From Brienomyrus brachyistius (taxonomy: Eukaryota > Chordata > Actinopteri > Osteoglossiformes > Mormyridae): 64,000 bases of DNA. The notes under the pieces are model-generated. The model was not told where the DNA came from and searched no databases. It saw nothing but the letters and a program-made list of their open reading frames with translations. This document shows, piece by piece, positions 1 to 10,447 of the stretch. The first letter of the stretch is position 1. The number at the start of each line of letters is the position of its first letter. The DNA lies in NCBI RefSeq assembly GCF_023856365.1, contig NW_026042775.1:1-64000 (forward strand), written 5' to 3'. The translations under genes were made by a program, and so were the position numbers.

Positions 1-1323
1 GCCTGTGAATGTCAGTTAAGGAGGAAACAGTACCACATACATATTGGCCAACATCAAATGAAAATGTAACACACGAAAACAGGACTGCCCACTTATCACT
101 CTGCGTAAAATCACACCAGCTTGTCTGAGCTGACAGCAGCCTCACATATCAGCTAAGGAGGAAGACGGCATATCAAAAGTAAAAAGAAAGACACCATCAA
201 ATGAAAATATCCCTGTGTGATCTATTGGTTTCTGCTTTCACTCCCATTAAATGACAGTAAGTCTAGTTGGTGTCCGTGGTGCTGAAAACCTGGATCAGTA
301 AATTCCAAATGAAACTTCTTTACCTGATTTAACTGTAACTCACTTATTTTGTTGGCAATGATGCTTTGTTGAGTCTAGAAAGGCGCAAAGTGGGTTTCAG
401 ATAAATTAAATGAAGTAGTTTTGCTTAAAAACCAAAAAGCTTTGAACAATCAGTTCAGCTTTGGACTGTAGTGCTTCACAAAAGTAAAATCCATCCAGTT
501 AAATCTCTTTATCCCCAAGTCAAGAAGATATCAAATGCAGAAGCACATTGTGGGAGATACAAGGTGCAGACACATTAAAAGCACTTTTTTTGTGTGAACA
601 TTATAAAACAGATTGATACACATTAAGCAGTTTGTAACTTTACATCCAGACCTACATCAGTCAGAAAAAGCAGGCGATGACCATCCCATCCAGCAGCTTC
701 ATCTCTGATTGTACAGAATCCCATGTCAGCGTAACTTCTGAAGTCATGACTAAACTAATTTCCAGCTCTGCCTTCAGTTTCATCTGTTAAATTAAATTAG
801 GAACTAAACTAAACTAGGAGGGAAATATAGTCAAGCTACTTAAGTAGCCGAATTTTGTGTATCCACTAGAGGGCAGCCACACATAGATTCCCTTATGAAT
901 GGTTCTGATGCTTCCGGAAAGCACTGCACAAAGACCCAGGTATGCCAGTGAGGAACGGATAAAGAGCAGACGGATCCAAATACTAGCTGTAATATATAGT
1001 ATTTTCAATGAATTTAAACAAATTAATATAACAGTGTCAGAGTGTCAGATCCATGTGACTTTTTATGATTGAAGAACTTTGAAAGCCTGAATATAACTGA
1101 GGAGGCCCACGGACCCCATTATGTGTGAAACATCATTGTGGTGCTGAGAGAAACACAGGACTGCTGATAAGACCCAGATGAAGTGAATTACCTGACTTTG
1201 CCCCCACCCATCCCCCCCAGGATACCCCCACCCCTGTCATACAGACACCTTCCTAACGGACCTCATGATTTGTGCTGATCCACACATATGAAAAGGACCT
1301 ACTGCAGTGACATTTTAAAACTG
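1..1323. other. No recognisable gene
   Basis: AT-rich sequence with no long open frame, no splice-bounded coding stretch and no recognised repeat. A C-rich run near 1200-1240 varies in length between the three units. Confidence 0.6.
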
Positions 1324-1499
1324 TATAAAACATAATAAAGACTGAAATAAAGGCCTGAGGTCAGACCCTCTGTATGTAGCACACAGTGTTTCTGCAGAGT
1401 CTCACACTCACATCCTGTATGACGACTTTTCTGCTTTTCAGAATAAGTCTGATTTCACTGCTCTTTGCTCATTTGCAATATGAGGAAGTAACAGTTTAG
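1324..1499 (+). pseudogene. TATA box and signal-peptide-like first exon of an Ig-like receptor (relic A)
   Basis: TATAAAA lies at 1324-1330. A short 5' leader follows, then ATG at 1419 opening 26 codons that read as a hydrophobic leader (MTTFLLFRISLISLLFAHLQ) and stop at 1497-1499. Two related copies lie in the same unit, one at 13279 (+) and one at 3014 (-), and share the leader around CACACAGT and the start MxTFLLF. This is the size and character expected for exon 1 of a CD300/pIgR-like receptor. The expected splice donor looks damaged (GAGGAAGTAAC, perhaps from GAG/GTAAGTAAC by loss of one T). The Ig exons lie 14 kb downstream on the same strand, so the link is inference. Confidence 0.45.
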
Positions 1500-1808
1500 A
1501 AAAGAACTAGACTTATTTGATTAATTTGTTTGTAGTTTAAATTCTGTGAGCATGAATGATTCACTGTGAAGACCAGCTATCAATAATTTTGCTATGAAAT
1601 CATGTTTCTAAAATGATAAGATTCTAGATGAAATCAAAATATTTATTCCTGGTAAGAGCAGGACAACAGCAGCATCAAACTGTTTTCCTTTTTACAGACA
1701 AGAAATAGACAGGAAATGCATCAGTGCACAAACAGTTTATGAAAATCAAAGATAGATGGATGATTTTTAAACATTTAAAACCCACAAAAAGGGAGGCAGT
1801 GAGGTTAA

Positions 1809-1900
1809 GGAGAGTCAGGAAGTCAGTGTCAGTCTCCACAAGGCTCCTCTGATGCTCCTCTTCATCCTCTTCTTCACTGATGGGCCTCCAGGTGAGGATC
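1809..1900 (-). repeat. Arm A of a rearranged inverted repeat
   Basis: Read on the minus strand this stretch matches 3113-3226 on the plus strand. Both contain a CCTGGAGGCCC core, a GAGGAGCATCAGAGGAGCC core and a TTCCTGA.TCTCC end. Unit 1 lacks about 28-30 bp in the middle that units 2 and 3 keep. The reading frames here (EEEHQRSL) are short and unrecognised. Confidence 0.7.
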
Positions 1901-2951
1901 ACTTACTCTGGGACTCCACCATTCAGCGTAGTTAAGATGAAGATACATTTAGCACAATATACTTACTACATCTGTTTGTTTATATTCATATTGTTCCATG
2001 AAGTTTGATCACTTCCCGATTATAGTCTGTGGTGGTAGCATGTTGACCGACTGATTTTAGAATTGACTGCAGTCTTCTTTGTGTCCACTATGTGGCAGCA
2101 GTATAAAGGAAATATCTTATTCTGTCACAGCTGCTGTGTGTGTAAAAATTCACATACTCTGATAACAAGTAATTCTGCCTCCAACTGTTTGTCAGGGATC
2201 TGGGCAGGAATGAATTACATGCCGACTGTACAATACAACAGAGATAGGCTCCTGGGAGAACTTTGCCAGAAGTTGAAAACACGACTTTAAGAATGACACT
2301 GATACAGAGTACTCAGCTGTTTGGTTGAAACTAAATCTTGGTCTGGATTTTTACATTCTGGACCTGAACTACCCACTGCTGCACTGACCCCCACCTTCTT
2401 CTTTTTTTTTTCCCTTTGTCCTGTCCGGGCAGCTTTAGCAGAAATCATGGTCTGGAATGCACTGCTGTGACAAACATGTTTGCTTTACCATGAGGGGTTC
2501 TATAAACTCTGTATAGGCCTCTCATGTTGATCGATTTCATTTTTTAAATTTAAAAAAATATTATTTCATTTTTAGGCGGCATGGTGATGCAGTGGGTGAA
2601 GCTGGCCGAAGAGGATTGGACAGATTAGGAGGGAAAAAAAGAAGGAAAAAGAAGAAAGGAGCAAGTGAGATGAAATGAAAGTTTTTAGCGGGTGTCTCTA
2701 ACTTTGCTCTGCCATTGCATGCACACCACCACTTCCAGGGCCAGCCTTGCTCTCACGCCTGATATACTGTCAGATTATGCACATCTTATATGTTGTTTTA
2801 ACCCTTAGCGTATTAGTAAAGGCTGTTTTGTACTTACTTGATGTGATGGTCCACTTTACTGTGGCCTTGAGCCACATTAGAAATTTATTTCTGATATATT
2901 TAACTTAATCCTCTTTTTCTTTTTGCCCATGAGCACGAAACAGCTAAATAA
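1901..2951. other. No gene; small SINE-head fragment at about 2574-2604
   Basis: Mostly unique-looking AT-rich sequence. GGCGGCATGGTG.TGCAGTGGG at 2577 resembles the tRNA-derived head of the SINE seen complete elsewhere in the unit. Compared with units 2 and 3 this stretch has many one-base insertions, probably sequencing error. Confidence 0.5.
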
Positions 2952-3075
2952 TTAGCATGATGCAGAAGTTATTCTCAGACAGGCACTTAATCTAAAAAGC
3001 AGAAATGTCATCATACACGATGTGAGGGTGAGACTGCAGACACACTGTGTGCTGCATACAGAGGGTCTGGACCTC
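2952..3075 (-). pseudogene. First-exon relic B, reversed
   Basis: On the minus strand the leader motif (GGCCTGAGGTC, CCTCTGTATG, CACACAGTG) is followed by ATG ATG at 3014 and 20 codons (MMTFLLFRLSACLRIT...) to a stop at 2952-2954. It is homologous to the first exons at 1419 and 13279 for the leader and the first eight or nine residues, then diverges. No donor or downstream Ig exon is seen on this strand. Confidence 0.45.
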
Positions 3076-3112
3076 AGGCCTTTGTGGTCAGTTGTTATTA
3101 TGTTTGATTTGT

Positions 3113-3226
3113 GATTCTCCACCTGGAGGCCCCATCAGCGGATGAAGAGGAGCATCAGAGGAGCCTTATGTGTGTCTCACTGACCTCAGATCTGCGCAGA
3201 CTGGCACCTTACTTCCTGATTCTCCA
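3113..3226 (+). repeat. Arm B of the rearranged inverted repeat
   Basis: Reverse-complement partner of 1809-1900, about 1.2 kb away. It directly abuts the reversed first-exon relic, whereas arm A lies downstream of its first exon, so this is a rearrangement rather than a simple inverted duplication. Several single-base insertions break the frame relative to units 2 and 3. Confidence 0.7.
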
Positions 3227-3516
3227 TAACTTTGCTGTTTTCTCTCTGTCTTTAATCTGTTACTCAGGAGTCCTGAAGTCCAATGAAAAATCCGCTTTCT
3301 CCTGTCTATTTGGCTGATACAAGTTCTGCTCACTTCTGCTTGGGTTGCATGGATCACCAGCCACTTGTCACCAACCTAACAGACCCACAGCCTACCTGAC
3401 CAATGTCATAACTGGTGCACCTAGGTATAAAATTAGTCTCACTGTCTCCAAAAAAGGTCACTGTCTGGAACCCCATGGAACCACATTTTTGATTCCTTAG
3501 GCAATTTTTACACTAT

Positions 3517-3960
3517 GTGACAAACAAAAACAACACACAAGTTTGTCTCAACACAGGCTCCATAGTCAAGAAAGCACAGCAGCACCTCTACTTTCAGCGG
3601 AAGCTGAGGAAAAGTCCATCTCCCATCCTCACAACATTTTACTGGGGAACTACTGAGAGCATCCTGAGCAGCTGCATCACGGTCCTGATTTGGGAACTGC
3701 CTCGCCTCAGATCATAAGACCAGCGGATAGTGGAGGATAGCTGAGAAGATTATTAGAGTCTCTCTCCCCTCCATCATGGACATCACATCACACGCTCCAT
3801 CCGCAAAGCCACCAACATTGTGGATGACCGCACCCACCCCTCACATAATCTTTTCACTCTGGCATCTGGAAAAGCATTCAGGCCTCCACAACCAGACTCA
3901 GAAACATGGCGCCTGACTACTGAACTCTCAGGGACTGATCTGATACCACACACAAACACA
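3517..3960 (+). mobile_element. CR1/L2/Rex1-like LINE, 3' end of ORF2 (dead fragment)
   Basis: Broken reading frames give NTGSIVKKAQQHLYFQRKLRK, then LTTFYWGTTESILSSCIT, then RKATNIVDDRTHPSHNLFTL after a frame change. This is the well-known C-terminal end of fish non-LTR ORF2 proteins of the CR1/L2/Rex1 group. Reverse-transcriptase motifs are absent. Bases 3501-3656 are replaced by four bases in units 2 and 3, so unit 1 keeps the longer, older form. Confidence 0.75.
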
Positions 3961-4556
3961 CACACACACCACAGCTGTGTAATTATATCTTCGTGGGGAC
4001 TCTCCATTCATTTCTATGGGGAAAACTGTAATCCCAACATGACAACTTTAACCCCTACCAACCCCTAACCTTAACCATATGTAACCAAACCAAAAACAAG
4101 ACTTTTGGCATTTTTAGTTTTTTGGACTGTATTTACAGATCTTTGTGAGTACCTGAAAAATGCCCCCCAAAACATCAAAATAACAGGTTTTTTGTCACAT
4201 TGTGGGGGACATTTGGTCCCCACAATGTAATATACACCTAATCCACACACACACACAGAGTAGGTATTAGAATCTTTGTGGGGATTCTCCATTCATTTGT
4301 ATGGGCGTAACCCCAATCCTAACTATGGGGACCTTAAACATTGCAGTAGTTACCAAGCAGTAACAGTAAGCAACCAAATAAAATGCAAGACTTTTTGAAT
4401 TATTCCTTTGGGCTGCATTCAAAGAATTTAATAAAATTCAGTATCTTCTTACTTTCGGGAACGAAAACATGTCCCTACAAAGTCAAAATAACATGTTTTT
4501 ATAGCACTATGTACATAACCACCCACCCAAACGCGCGCAACACACACACACACAAA
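3950..4556. repeat. Dimer of a ~290-bp minisatellite linked by CA repeats
   Basis: Two diverged copies, about 3985-4256 and 4270-4553. Each begins with a GTGGGGA.TCTCCATTCATT-type motif, contains AAGACTTTT and a (G/T)ACATGTTTTT or ACAGGTTTTTT stretch, and ends in CACACACA. The CA runs differ in length among the three units. Not coding. Confidence 0.75.
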
Positions 4557-4942
4557 CAGGCCTACCTACAGTATACCCTCCATAGATTACTGAATGAAAT
4601 ATCTGTAAAGCAGTTATTATGGCATGGCGTTTGGTTTGAACATGCAGTTTTTAAGAATATTGCGCTAATTCTAAACGAAAGACTGCACTAATTCTAAAAT
4701 AGCTATATAAGAACTTTATTTACCATTAAATAAATTATAAATCAAACCAAAATTTAGTCTCTCAAAAAACTTGTATATGACATATCTTTGTTCACATTAT
4801 GAGAAATTAAAAACACCAGGACACAGAATGTGAATAACAAGAACTATAGTGTTCTTTCTCAAAAGCGTACCTACCAACGTGGCTAAAATGCTAATTGCGT
4901 TCGTCAGCTATGGAAAAAAAACAGCGGGGCACCCCAAACATC
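4557..4942. other. AT-rich spacer, nothing recognised
   Basis: Low-GC sequence without open frames or known repeats, lying between the minisatellite and the promoter-like region. Confidence 0.6.
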
Positions 4943-4970
4943 GCGGTATTACGCATTACCGTAATACTGC
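4943..4970. repeat. Short perfect-arm palindrome
   Basis: GCGGTATTACG and CGTAATACTGC flank a short centre. The arms GTATTACG/CGTAATAC are perfectly complementary. Located about 330 bp upstream of the ATG at 5304. Confidence 0.6.
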
Positions 4971-5090
4971 GTAGCAAAGACATAATGTCATAAAAAAATT
5001 ACAGTCAGTATTTATAGACAGAACTGCGTGGTTTCCCATTGACAAGTAGATACATGGTTTACGGGCTTGAAGGCGGTTAGATCAACAAAT

Positions 5091-5263
5091 CCAATCACGC
5101 TCAGCCAAAACAAGCACGAGCTAAACATACTACTATTGATTGGTTCACCTTCAAATTCGTCCCGCCCTGACAATTAATTCTCGTTTTCATTCGTTGAAAA
5201 TGGCGTCAGTACATATCTTCATCCTTTCGACCAATGAAAAATTTCGCTGGTTTCCATAGAAAC
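5091..5263 (+). promoter_or_regulatory. CCAAT-rich promoter-like module with an RFX X-box-like site
   Basis: CCAAT at 5091-5095, its complement ATTGG at 5139-5143 and CCAAT at 5231-5235 are followed by GTTTCCATAGAAAC at 5250-5263. The last fits the imperfect palindrome bound by RFX factors (consensus GTnRCC-n0-3-RGYAAC, as at ciliary promoters), about 40 bp before an ATG with a splice donor. No TATA box is seen. All sites are kept in the three units. Promoter function is inferred from motif content and position. Confidence 0.5.
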
Positions 5264-5303
5264 AAAATCAGTGCAGTTTGAACATAAACTTTCTGACAGA
5301 GCG

Positions 5304-6297
5304 ATGGCGCAGCGGTGAGAAGCATCTCTTCCTATGTTTCTTGCTATTTCTTCAGATTATGTTTTGTTAGCATAGTTAATTATATATTTCATTGTATGTC
5401 GTGATATAGTTCATGCAAATATTGCCGCAAAATATAATTGAAATATATTTAAAATTAGTAGCTTAAACTGTAGATGCTGTGGCCATTTTTCGTAATGTGA
5501 TTGTTTATATTTAAATTGTAAGAGAAAATAATTGTGTTAAACTTAAAAACAACAAGCCTTATGGTTGATATGATTGGTTTTACTCATCCGGTCTGTCGTA
5601 ATGCGTTTCATCTGAAGATGTTATTCTGAAAAGAGCCCCTATACGTTTACTTTTTAAATGTCCCATGTTGTTGAAGTAAGATTAACCGTTTGCTGGGTTC
5701 ATTACCATGGCGATGTTATAACGTACCGAAGCAGCGTCCTGATTTCGCCAGCGTTACTGTATAGGTTGTGAAACAGTTTTAGCAATTTGGCCGCTTCTAT
5801 CGGAGTAGCCTCGATGCCACGAGCAGCCAATGAAGGCTCCATCCCTTTCCATAGGCATTCTTGGTGAATAGCATTTAGCAAATGTCTGGAGTACGTTGAA
5901 AATACACAGTGTCTAGTTTGGCTTTGAGAGTATCACAGACGGCTAGTTAATTATGTTAACCAGAATGAAAATTCCGAAAGCTGTTTCCTGGACCAACGAC
6001 CAGCACTGGGGAGCCTGGGACCTGTGGGACGAGGTGATCGACTGGGGAGAGAGGAAAGGTTTGGAGGAGTGCTCACCAGCGACACCCCCCACTGTCCAGG
6101 CTGGGGAGGTTATGGGGGGACTGGGAGGTGTGACGGACTGGTGTAAGGGAGGGGAGGGTGTGAGAGTGATAGGCAATGCTGGCATTGTTTCTGAGACTCT
6201 TCAGAGAGGAAACTGGCGGTGTAGAGATAGATGTGGGTCTGGTATAGATAGAAGATGTAGAAGTGGTGGAAAATTAATATTAAAGTTGAGCTTGTAG
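5304..6297 (+). CDS. Possible small two-exon gene, product unrecognised
   Basis: Exon 1 would be ATGGCGCAGCG at 5304-5314, followed by a good donor GTGAGA. A candidate acceptor (TTAACCAG) ends at 5963, and joining the two keeps the frame: MAQR, then MKIPKAVSWTNDQHWGAWD and on to a stop at 6295-6297, about 114 residues. An unspliced start at 5953 is the alternative. The first 30 or so codons of exon 2 are GC-rich in third positions and rich in Trp and Asp, coding-like; the C-terminal half is Gly/Arg-rich and less convincing. No signal peptide or membrane span is seen. The polypyrimidine tract before the acceptor is weak. The protein is identical in all three units. ATTAAA at about 6371 could serve polyadenylation. 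Alternative: an untranslated or noncoding first exon. Confidence 0.3.
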
Positions 6298-6454
6298 AGC
6301 TCTTGACACAGAGAAGAGCCAAAATACAAGGAAGATGAAGCTGTGGTTCTTCTGCTGCTGTTTGGGGAACATTAAATGTTTGAAACAGTATCAAAGATAA
6401 TGAATTAAGTGTGCTAAATTTTGAGATGTATAGTGGAATGTTTATTAACAATTG

Positions 6455-7580
6455 TTAATGTGGCGCCCCTGAACCCCCTCGGTTGGCCGCCCCTGCCGGT
6501 TGTGTGGGGTCGGGGATGAGGACTAATCGGGGCCAGTCGGGGATCTGGCCCCGGTGCCGGGGGGGGCCCACTCCTGCACGCCCTTATTGCTCCCCTGGGC
6601 CGGACATCACATTTCATACAACACTAGAGCTTTGAGGGGCAGTGGGGAGGTTTTACTTGCACATTAGACACCACATGACACTAGGGCTGAGGAGGTGGGT
6701 ATAGGCAGGTGGGGTTCTGCCGTCTGCCAGCGGTGGGGTGCCCGTGCCTCGACTGTTCACCTGCTTTTTGCACTTTAGTTATATACACAGTCCATGCTAC
6801 ATTAGGGCCTTGGGGTGCAGGGAGGGGGATGGGGGACTCTGCCATCTGCCAGTGGTGGGGCCCTCATACTCGATCTGCACCCACTAATTTTAATGCATTG
6901 TAGACATAAACACACAACTCTCTCACACTTGTACATGCACACTTCACATTAACATGGGACGGGGAATCAGTGGGGGCTGAGGGGTCCCCCCTAACTCTCT
7001 GTCTCTGGCCCTGCGCGTGTGGGGTGGCCCAGCAGGTAGAAGATGGCCCTGGCCGGTGTGGGCCGTCTCCTCTTGTGGGCTGCGGGCTGGGTGGTCCTTG
7101 GCTCTGCTGCGCCGTGGTGGGGCCCTGGCAGGCGGTCCGGGGTATCTAGGGATGCTCTGAGCCCTTCTAGGCGAATTGTAGGGTTCGGTCTGGGCTGGGC
7201 GGGGGGTCTGCCGCTCCCCAGTTGACGCAGGTCCGCTCCTGGGTGGTGGGGGGGGGGGTGCACTTTGTTTGTATGGGTCTCCCTTAGATCATCCTGCAGT
7301 GTCGGGGAGGGGGGGGACGTGCCGGGTCGCTACAGTGGGCGGTGATCCGTCCTGCCGGGGAGCGGGCTGGGGGGACCGTCCGCCAGGGGAGTGTTCCCGG
7401 TTGATGGGGCCCTTTGGCCCTGGACCCGCTTCCCTCGGTGGAGGGCTTGCGGGAGGGACTGGGGGGCTCGCTGTCTGTCCCCCCTCTGCGGACCTCCTTT
7501 TACAGGGGTTGGGCCCCCCTTAGTCCCTCGTGGGCTCCCTCTCGGGTTGGGCGGGTGGTTGTCTTGTGGACATATGGCCA
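6455..7580 (+). repeat. G-rich, strand-skewed block with internal repeat
   Basis: About 1.1 kb in which the plus strand is packed with G runs (eight or more G at about 7249-7258 and 7308-7317) between AT-rich flanks. It includes two diverged copies of a segment of about 80 bp, at 6681 and 6803 (GGGCT.., CTGCC.TCTGCCAG.GGTGGGG, CTCGA..). Open frames on both strands reflect missing AT-rich stop codons and are not taken as genes. It may be part of a dispersed repeat. Confidence 0.55.
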
Positions 7581-7661
7581 TGGGCCGTGTGTTTCTTATG
7601 GTTGTTTGTACTCTGTATTCCCCTACACTTTATTTTCTCCATCCCACCTTTACATCTCCAG

Positions 7662-7826
7662 CCCGCTGTTCCTGGGAAAAGCCACCTGCCAATCATCCTT
7701 GGAGCAGCAGCCATTCTCAGGATCTCCTACATCACAGATCACCTAATAAACACAGGACCTGTCGACGACTGGAGAAAAGGAGAAACGCTGAAGCACACTG
7801 GGCATTTTGGAAGCATTTCATCATAA
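7662..7826 (+). other. Exon-like stretch with strong acceptor
   Basis: A pyrimidine-rich tract ending CATCTCCAG at 7661 precedes an open frame PAVPGKSHLPIILGAAAIL... that ends at 7824-7826 after about 54 codons. It contains a short hydrophobic stretch. A different frame through the same bases is also open. It could be a last exon of the locus starting at 5304 or the end of a repeat. Units 2 and 3 have Val for the third Ala of the GAAA motif. Confidence 0.25.
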
Positions 7827-9042
7827 TAAATTACCTTTGCCTTTACAGTTTCTGTGTACAGTTTCATTATAGTAAATTGCACTTAGTTGTGATTACTCAG
7901 TTACAAAGACAATGGGTCACTCTATAATGGGTGATGGTATGCTTTTAGCTGTGCTTCCACAGGTTGTATCTGCCTTAGTAAATGACTAAATGTCTTTTTC
8001 ACAAGTGATTTTGATTATGTTTGTAGAATTAAATTAAAGGTAAACCTGTACATTGGTTAAAATAACATCTGACTGCTACAATAATACATCATACAGCGTC
8101 TTTTGTACTAATGTGCTACCTTGGGACATTCAGGTTGTATAATGAACAATTTTAATAAGAATTGTGTTAAGTAATTAACTTTCAAAATCTATCAATACCA
8201 TGCAAAAGTGTAAAGTCAAATTCATGAGATACTTATTACAATAAACGGAAGTAGTCTGTACCCATTTAAAGAGGCTTTACATCGTACAGCTTCTTATACT
8301 GGTCTGGTTGGTGGGTATAAAGGATCAATTAGAAATCTTCCTCCTCCAAATGTATCATTTCATGAGTTTTGGTAGAGTGGGGGTAGCAGGATAATAATAG
8401 GATTTACTGGTTATTTTTGATACGGTAAAATCGCAAGACTCAGAAAAATAAAAATTTGTGTATGGTCAGAATTATCAGTGGTAGGAGATTTTGTCCCTAC
8501 TACCATCTGGGAAAAAAACATTCTGGTGCTTATCTGTGAAGAAGCAATTTCAGGAGATATAAATCCTTGCAAAAAGTAGTCTCCCACTCTATAAATAGGG
8601 TGCAATTTGTTTTTTCACGCAGTGGAAAAGGAAATGTTTTTTTAATGTTGATGACGACTGTAACTGGTCAAAAGGTGGCGCCAAAGATCCCCAGTAATGC
8701 ATCGCCCATTAATGTACAGATATCCCCCTGCCTCACCATGCATGACTCCTCCAATGGTGCTGCTGTTTAACAGTACATTCATCCTAACCATACAATTTGA
8801 TATCTGGTATCGTCCTGTCAGTTTTAACCCATTTCTAAGTCCCGTATGGTTTAGGTAGCTTTTTTTCCAAAATAATGACCATGAAATTCAGCACATATAA
8901 CAAATATTGAACTATAGGCATTAATTGAAATGCTCTCTCTCACAGACACACACATATTAGATGTCTATGTCTTTGAAATTGTTTAATACGAATTAATCTG
9001 TTTTATAATGTTCACACAAAAAAAGCTTTTGTGTTCACATTT
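7827..9042. other. No recognisable gene or repeat
   Basis: AT-rich sequence with only short chance frames. A CACACACAT run lies near 8945. Confidence 0.6.
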
Positions 9043-10445
9043 TACAACCCCAAATCAGAAAAAGTTGGGATGGTATGTAAAATGAAAATCAAACTGAAAA
9101 CAGCACTTTGTTAAATTATCTTTGACCTGTATTACATTGAAAACAATACAACAGCACTGAATTTCATTGTTCTTTTTCAAACACGTATTCCAATTTTGGT
9201 TCTTAGAACACATTTCAAAAAAAGTTGGGACAGTAAAGCATTTAGTACTTTGTAATGTCGCCATTCCTTTTCACAACACTTAAAAGGCATTTAGGGACTG
9301 AAGACACCAAGTGATGTAGTGTTTCAGGTGTAATTTTGTCCCATTCTTCCTGCAAACAAGTCTTAAAGCGGACAACAGTACGGGGTCTTCGTTGTCACAT
9401 ATTGCGCTTCAAAATGAACCACACATTCTCTATTGGAGACAGGTCGGGACTGCAGGCAGTCAAGTACCCATACCCTCTTCCTCCACAGCCAGGACTTTGT
9501 AATGTGTGCAGAATGTGGTTTCGCATTGTTTGTTGAAAAATGCATGGGCTTCCCTGGAAAAAATGTCTTCTTGAAGGTAACATATTGTGCTCCAAAATCT
9601 CTATGTACTTTTCAGCATTAATGGTGCCATCACAGAACTGCAAGTTACCTTTGCCAAGGGCACTGACACAACCCCATACCATGACAGACCCTGGCTTTTG
9701 GACTTATTGCTGGTAACAGTCTGGGTGATCCTTTTCTTCTTTGGTCTGGAGCACACGGCATCCATTTCTCACAAAAAATACCTGAAATACTGATTCATCT
9801 GACCACAGTACACGTTTTCACTGTGTGATGGTCCAACTCAGATGCGTTCTGAGCCCAGAGAAGCCGACGGCGCTTCTGGACACTGTTAAGATGGGGCTTG
9901 CTTTTGGCACAGTACAGTTTTAACTGGCATTTGTGGATGTAACTACGTATTGTGGTACTTGACAAAGGTTTGCCAAAGTAGTCATATGTGGTCATATCGC
10001 TTATAGATGAATGACGATTCTTGATGCAGTGGGATGCTGAGGGATCGGAGATCACGGTAGTTCAACTTAGGCTTGCTTCCTTGTCCTTTACGCACTGAAA
10101 TTGCTTCAGATTCCTTCAATCTTTTAATTATGGTATGCACTGATGAAGGTGAAATATCCAAATCTCTTCCTGTCGTTCTTTGAGGAACATTGTTTTTAAA
10201 CATTTCAATAATTTTCTCACGTATTTGTGCTGCTTTTGTACCAAATCATAATTACAATCACCTGTTGACATCACTTGTTTCAAATCACATCATTATTTAA
10301 CCAATTTACCTCACTACTGGCCCTAAATCGCTCCTGTCCCAACTTTTTTGGAAATGTGTTGCAAGAACCAAAATTGGAATACGTGTTTATTTTGAGGAAT
10401 ACAATGAAATTCATGAGGAACACATTAAATAATGTGATGGGGGTA
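9043..10445 (-). mobile_element. Tc1/mariner-like transposon, inactive
   Basis: It starts at a TA dinucleotide followed by CAACCCCAAATCAG. A nested inverted repeat (AAAGTTGGGACAG and CCAATTTTGGTTCTT at 9190-9233, complement at 10334-10381) bounds a minus-strand transposase relic. N-terminal helix-turn-helix part: QRTTGRDLDISPSSVHTIIK (about 10130-10190). Middle: LLWAQNASELDHHT. Catalytic part: VMVWGCVSALGKGNL, CDGTINAEKYIE and CSPDLSPIENVWFILKRN (9395-9682). A stop codon precedes the VMVWG block and frameshifts split the part around NNAKPHSAH. The outermost right repeat is not found. Unit 1 has a 20-bp deletion in the left inverted repeat compared with units 2 and 3. Confidence 0.9.
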
Positions 10446-10447
10446 AC

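Noticed and set aside
1675..1902. 75-codon minus-strand frame as a gene (EEEDEEEHQRSL...)
   Set aside because: The frame is altered in units 2 and 3 by the 28-bp difference, has no recognisable domain and lies in an inverted-repeat arm.
5091..5263. MHC class II W-X-Y promoter
   Set aside because: The inverted CCAAT (Y-like) lies upstream of the X-box and about 110 bp away, not closely downstream as in class II promoters, and no class II exon follows.
5943..6451. Minus-strand frames of 80-113 codons opposite the small putative gene
   Set aside because: Pro/Ser/Leu-rich antisense of the GC-rich plus-strand frame; no start context, splice signals or family match.
6991..7927. Several overlapping open frames up to 178 codons in the G-rich block (both strands)
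   Set aside because: GC-rich, stop-poor sequence gives long chance frames in many phases; composition is low-complexity Pro/Arg/Gly and no domain is seen. Only the acceptor-bounded end (7662-7826) is listed, at low confidence.
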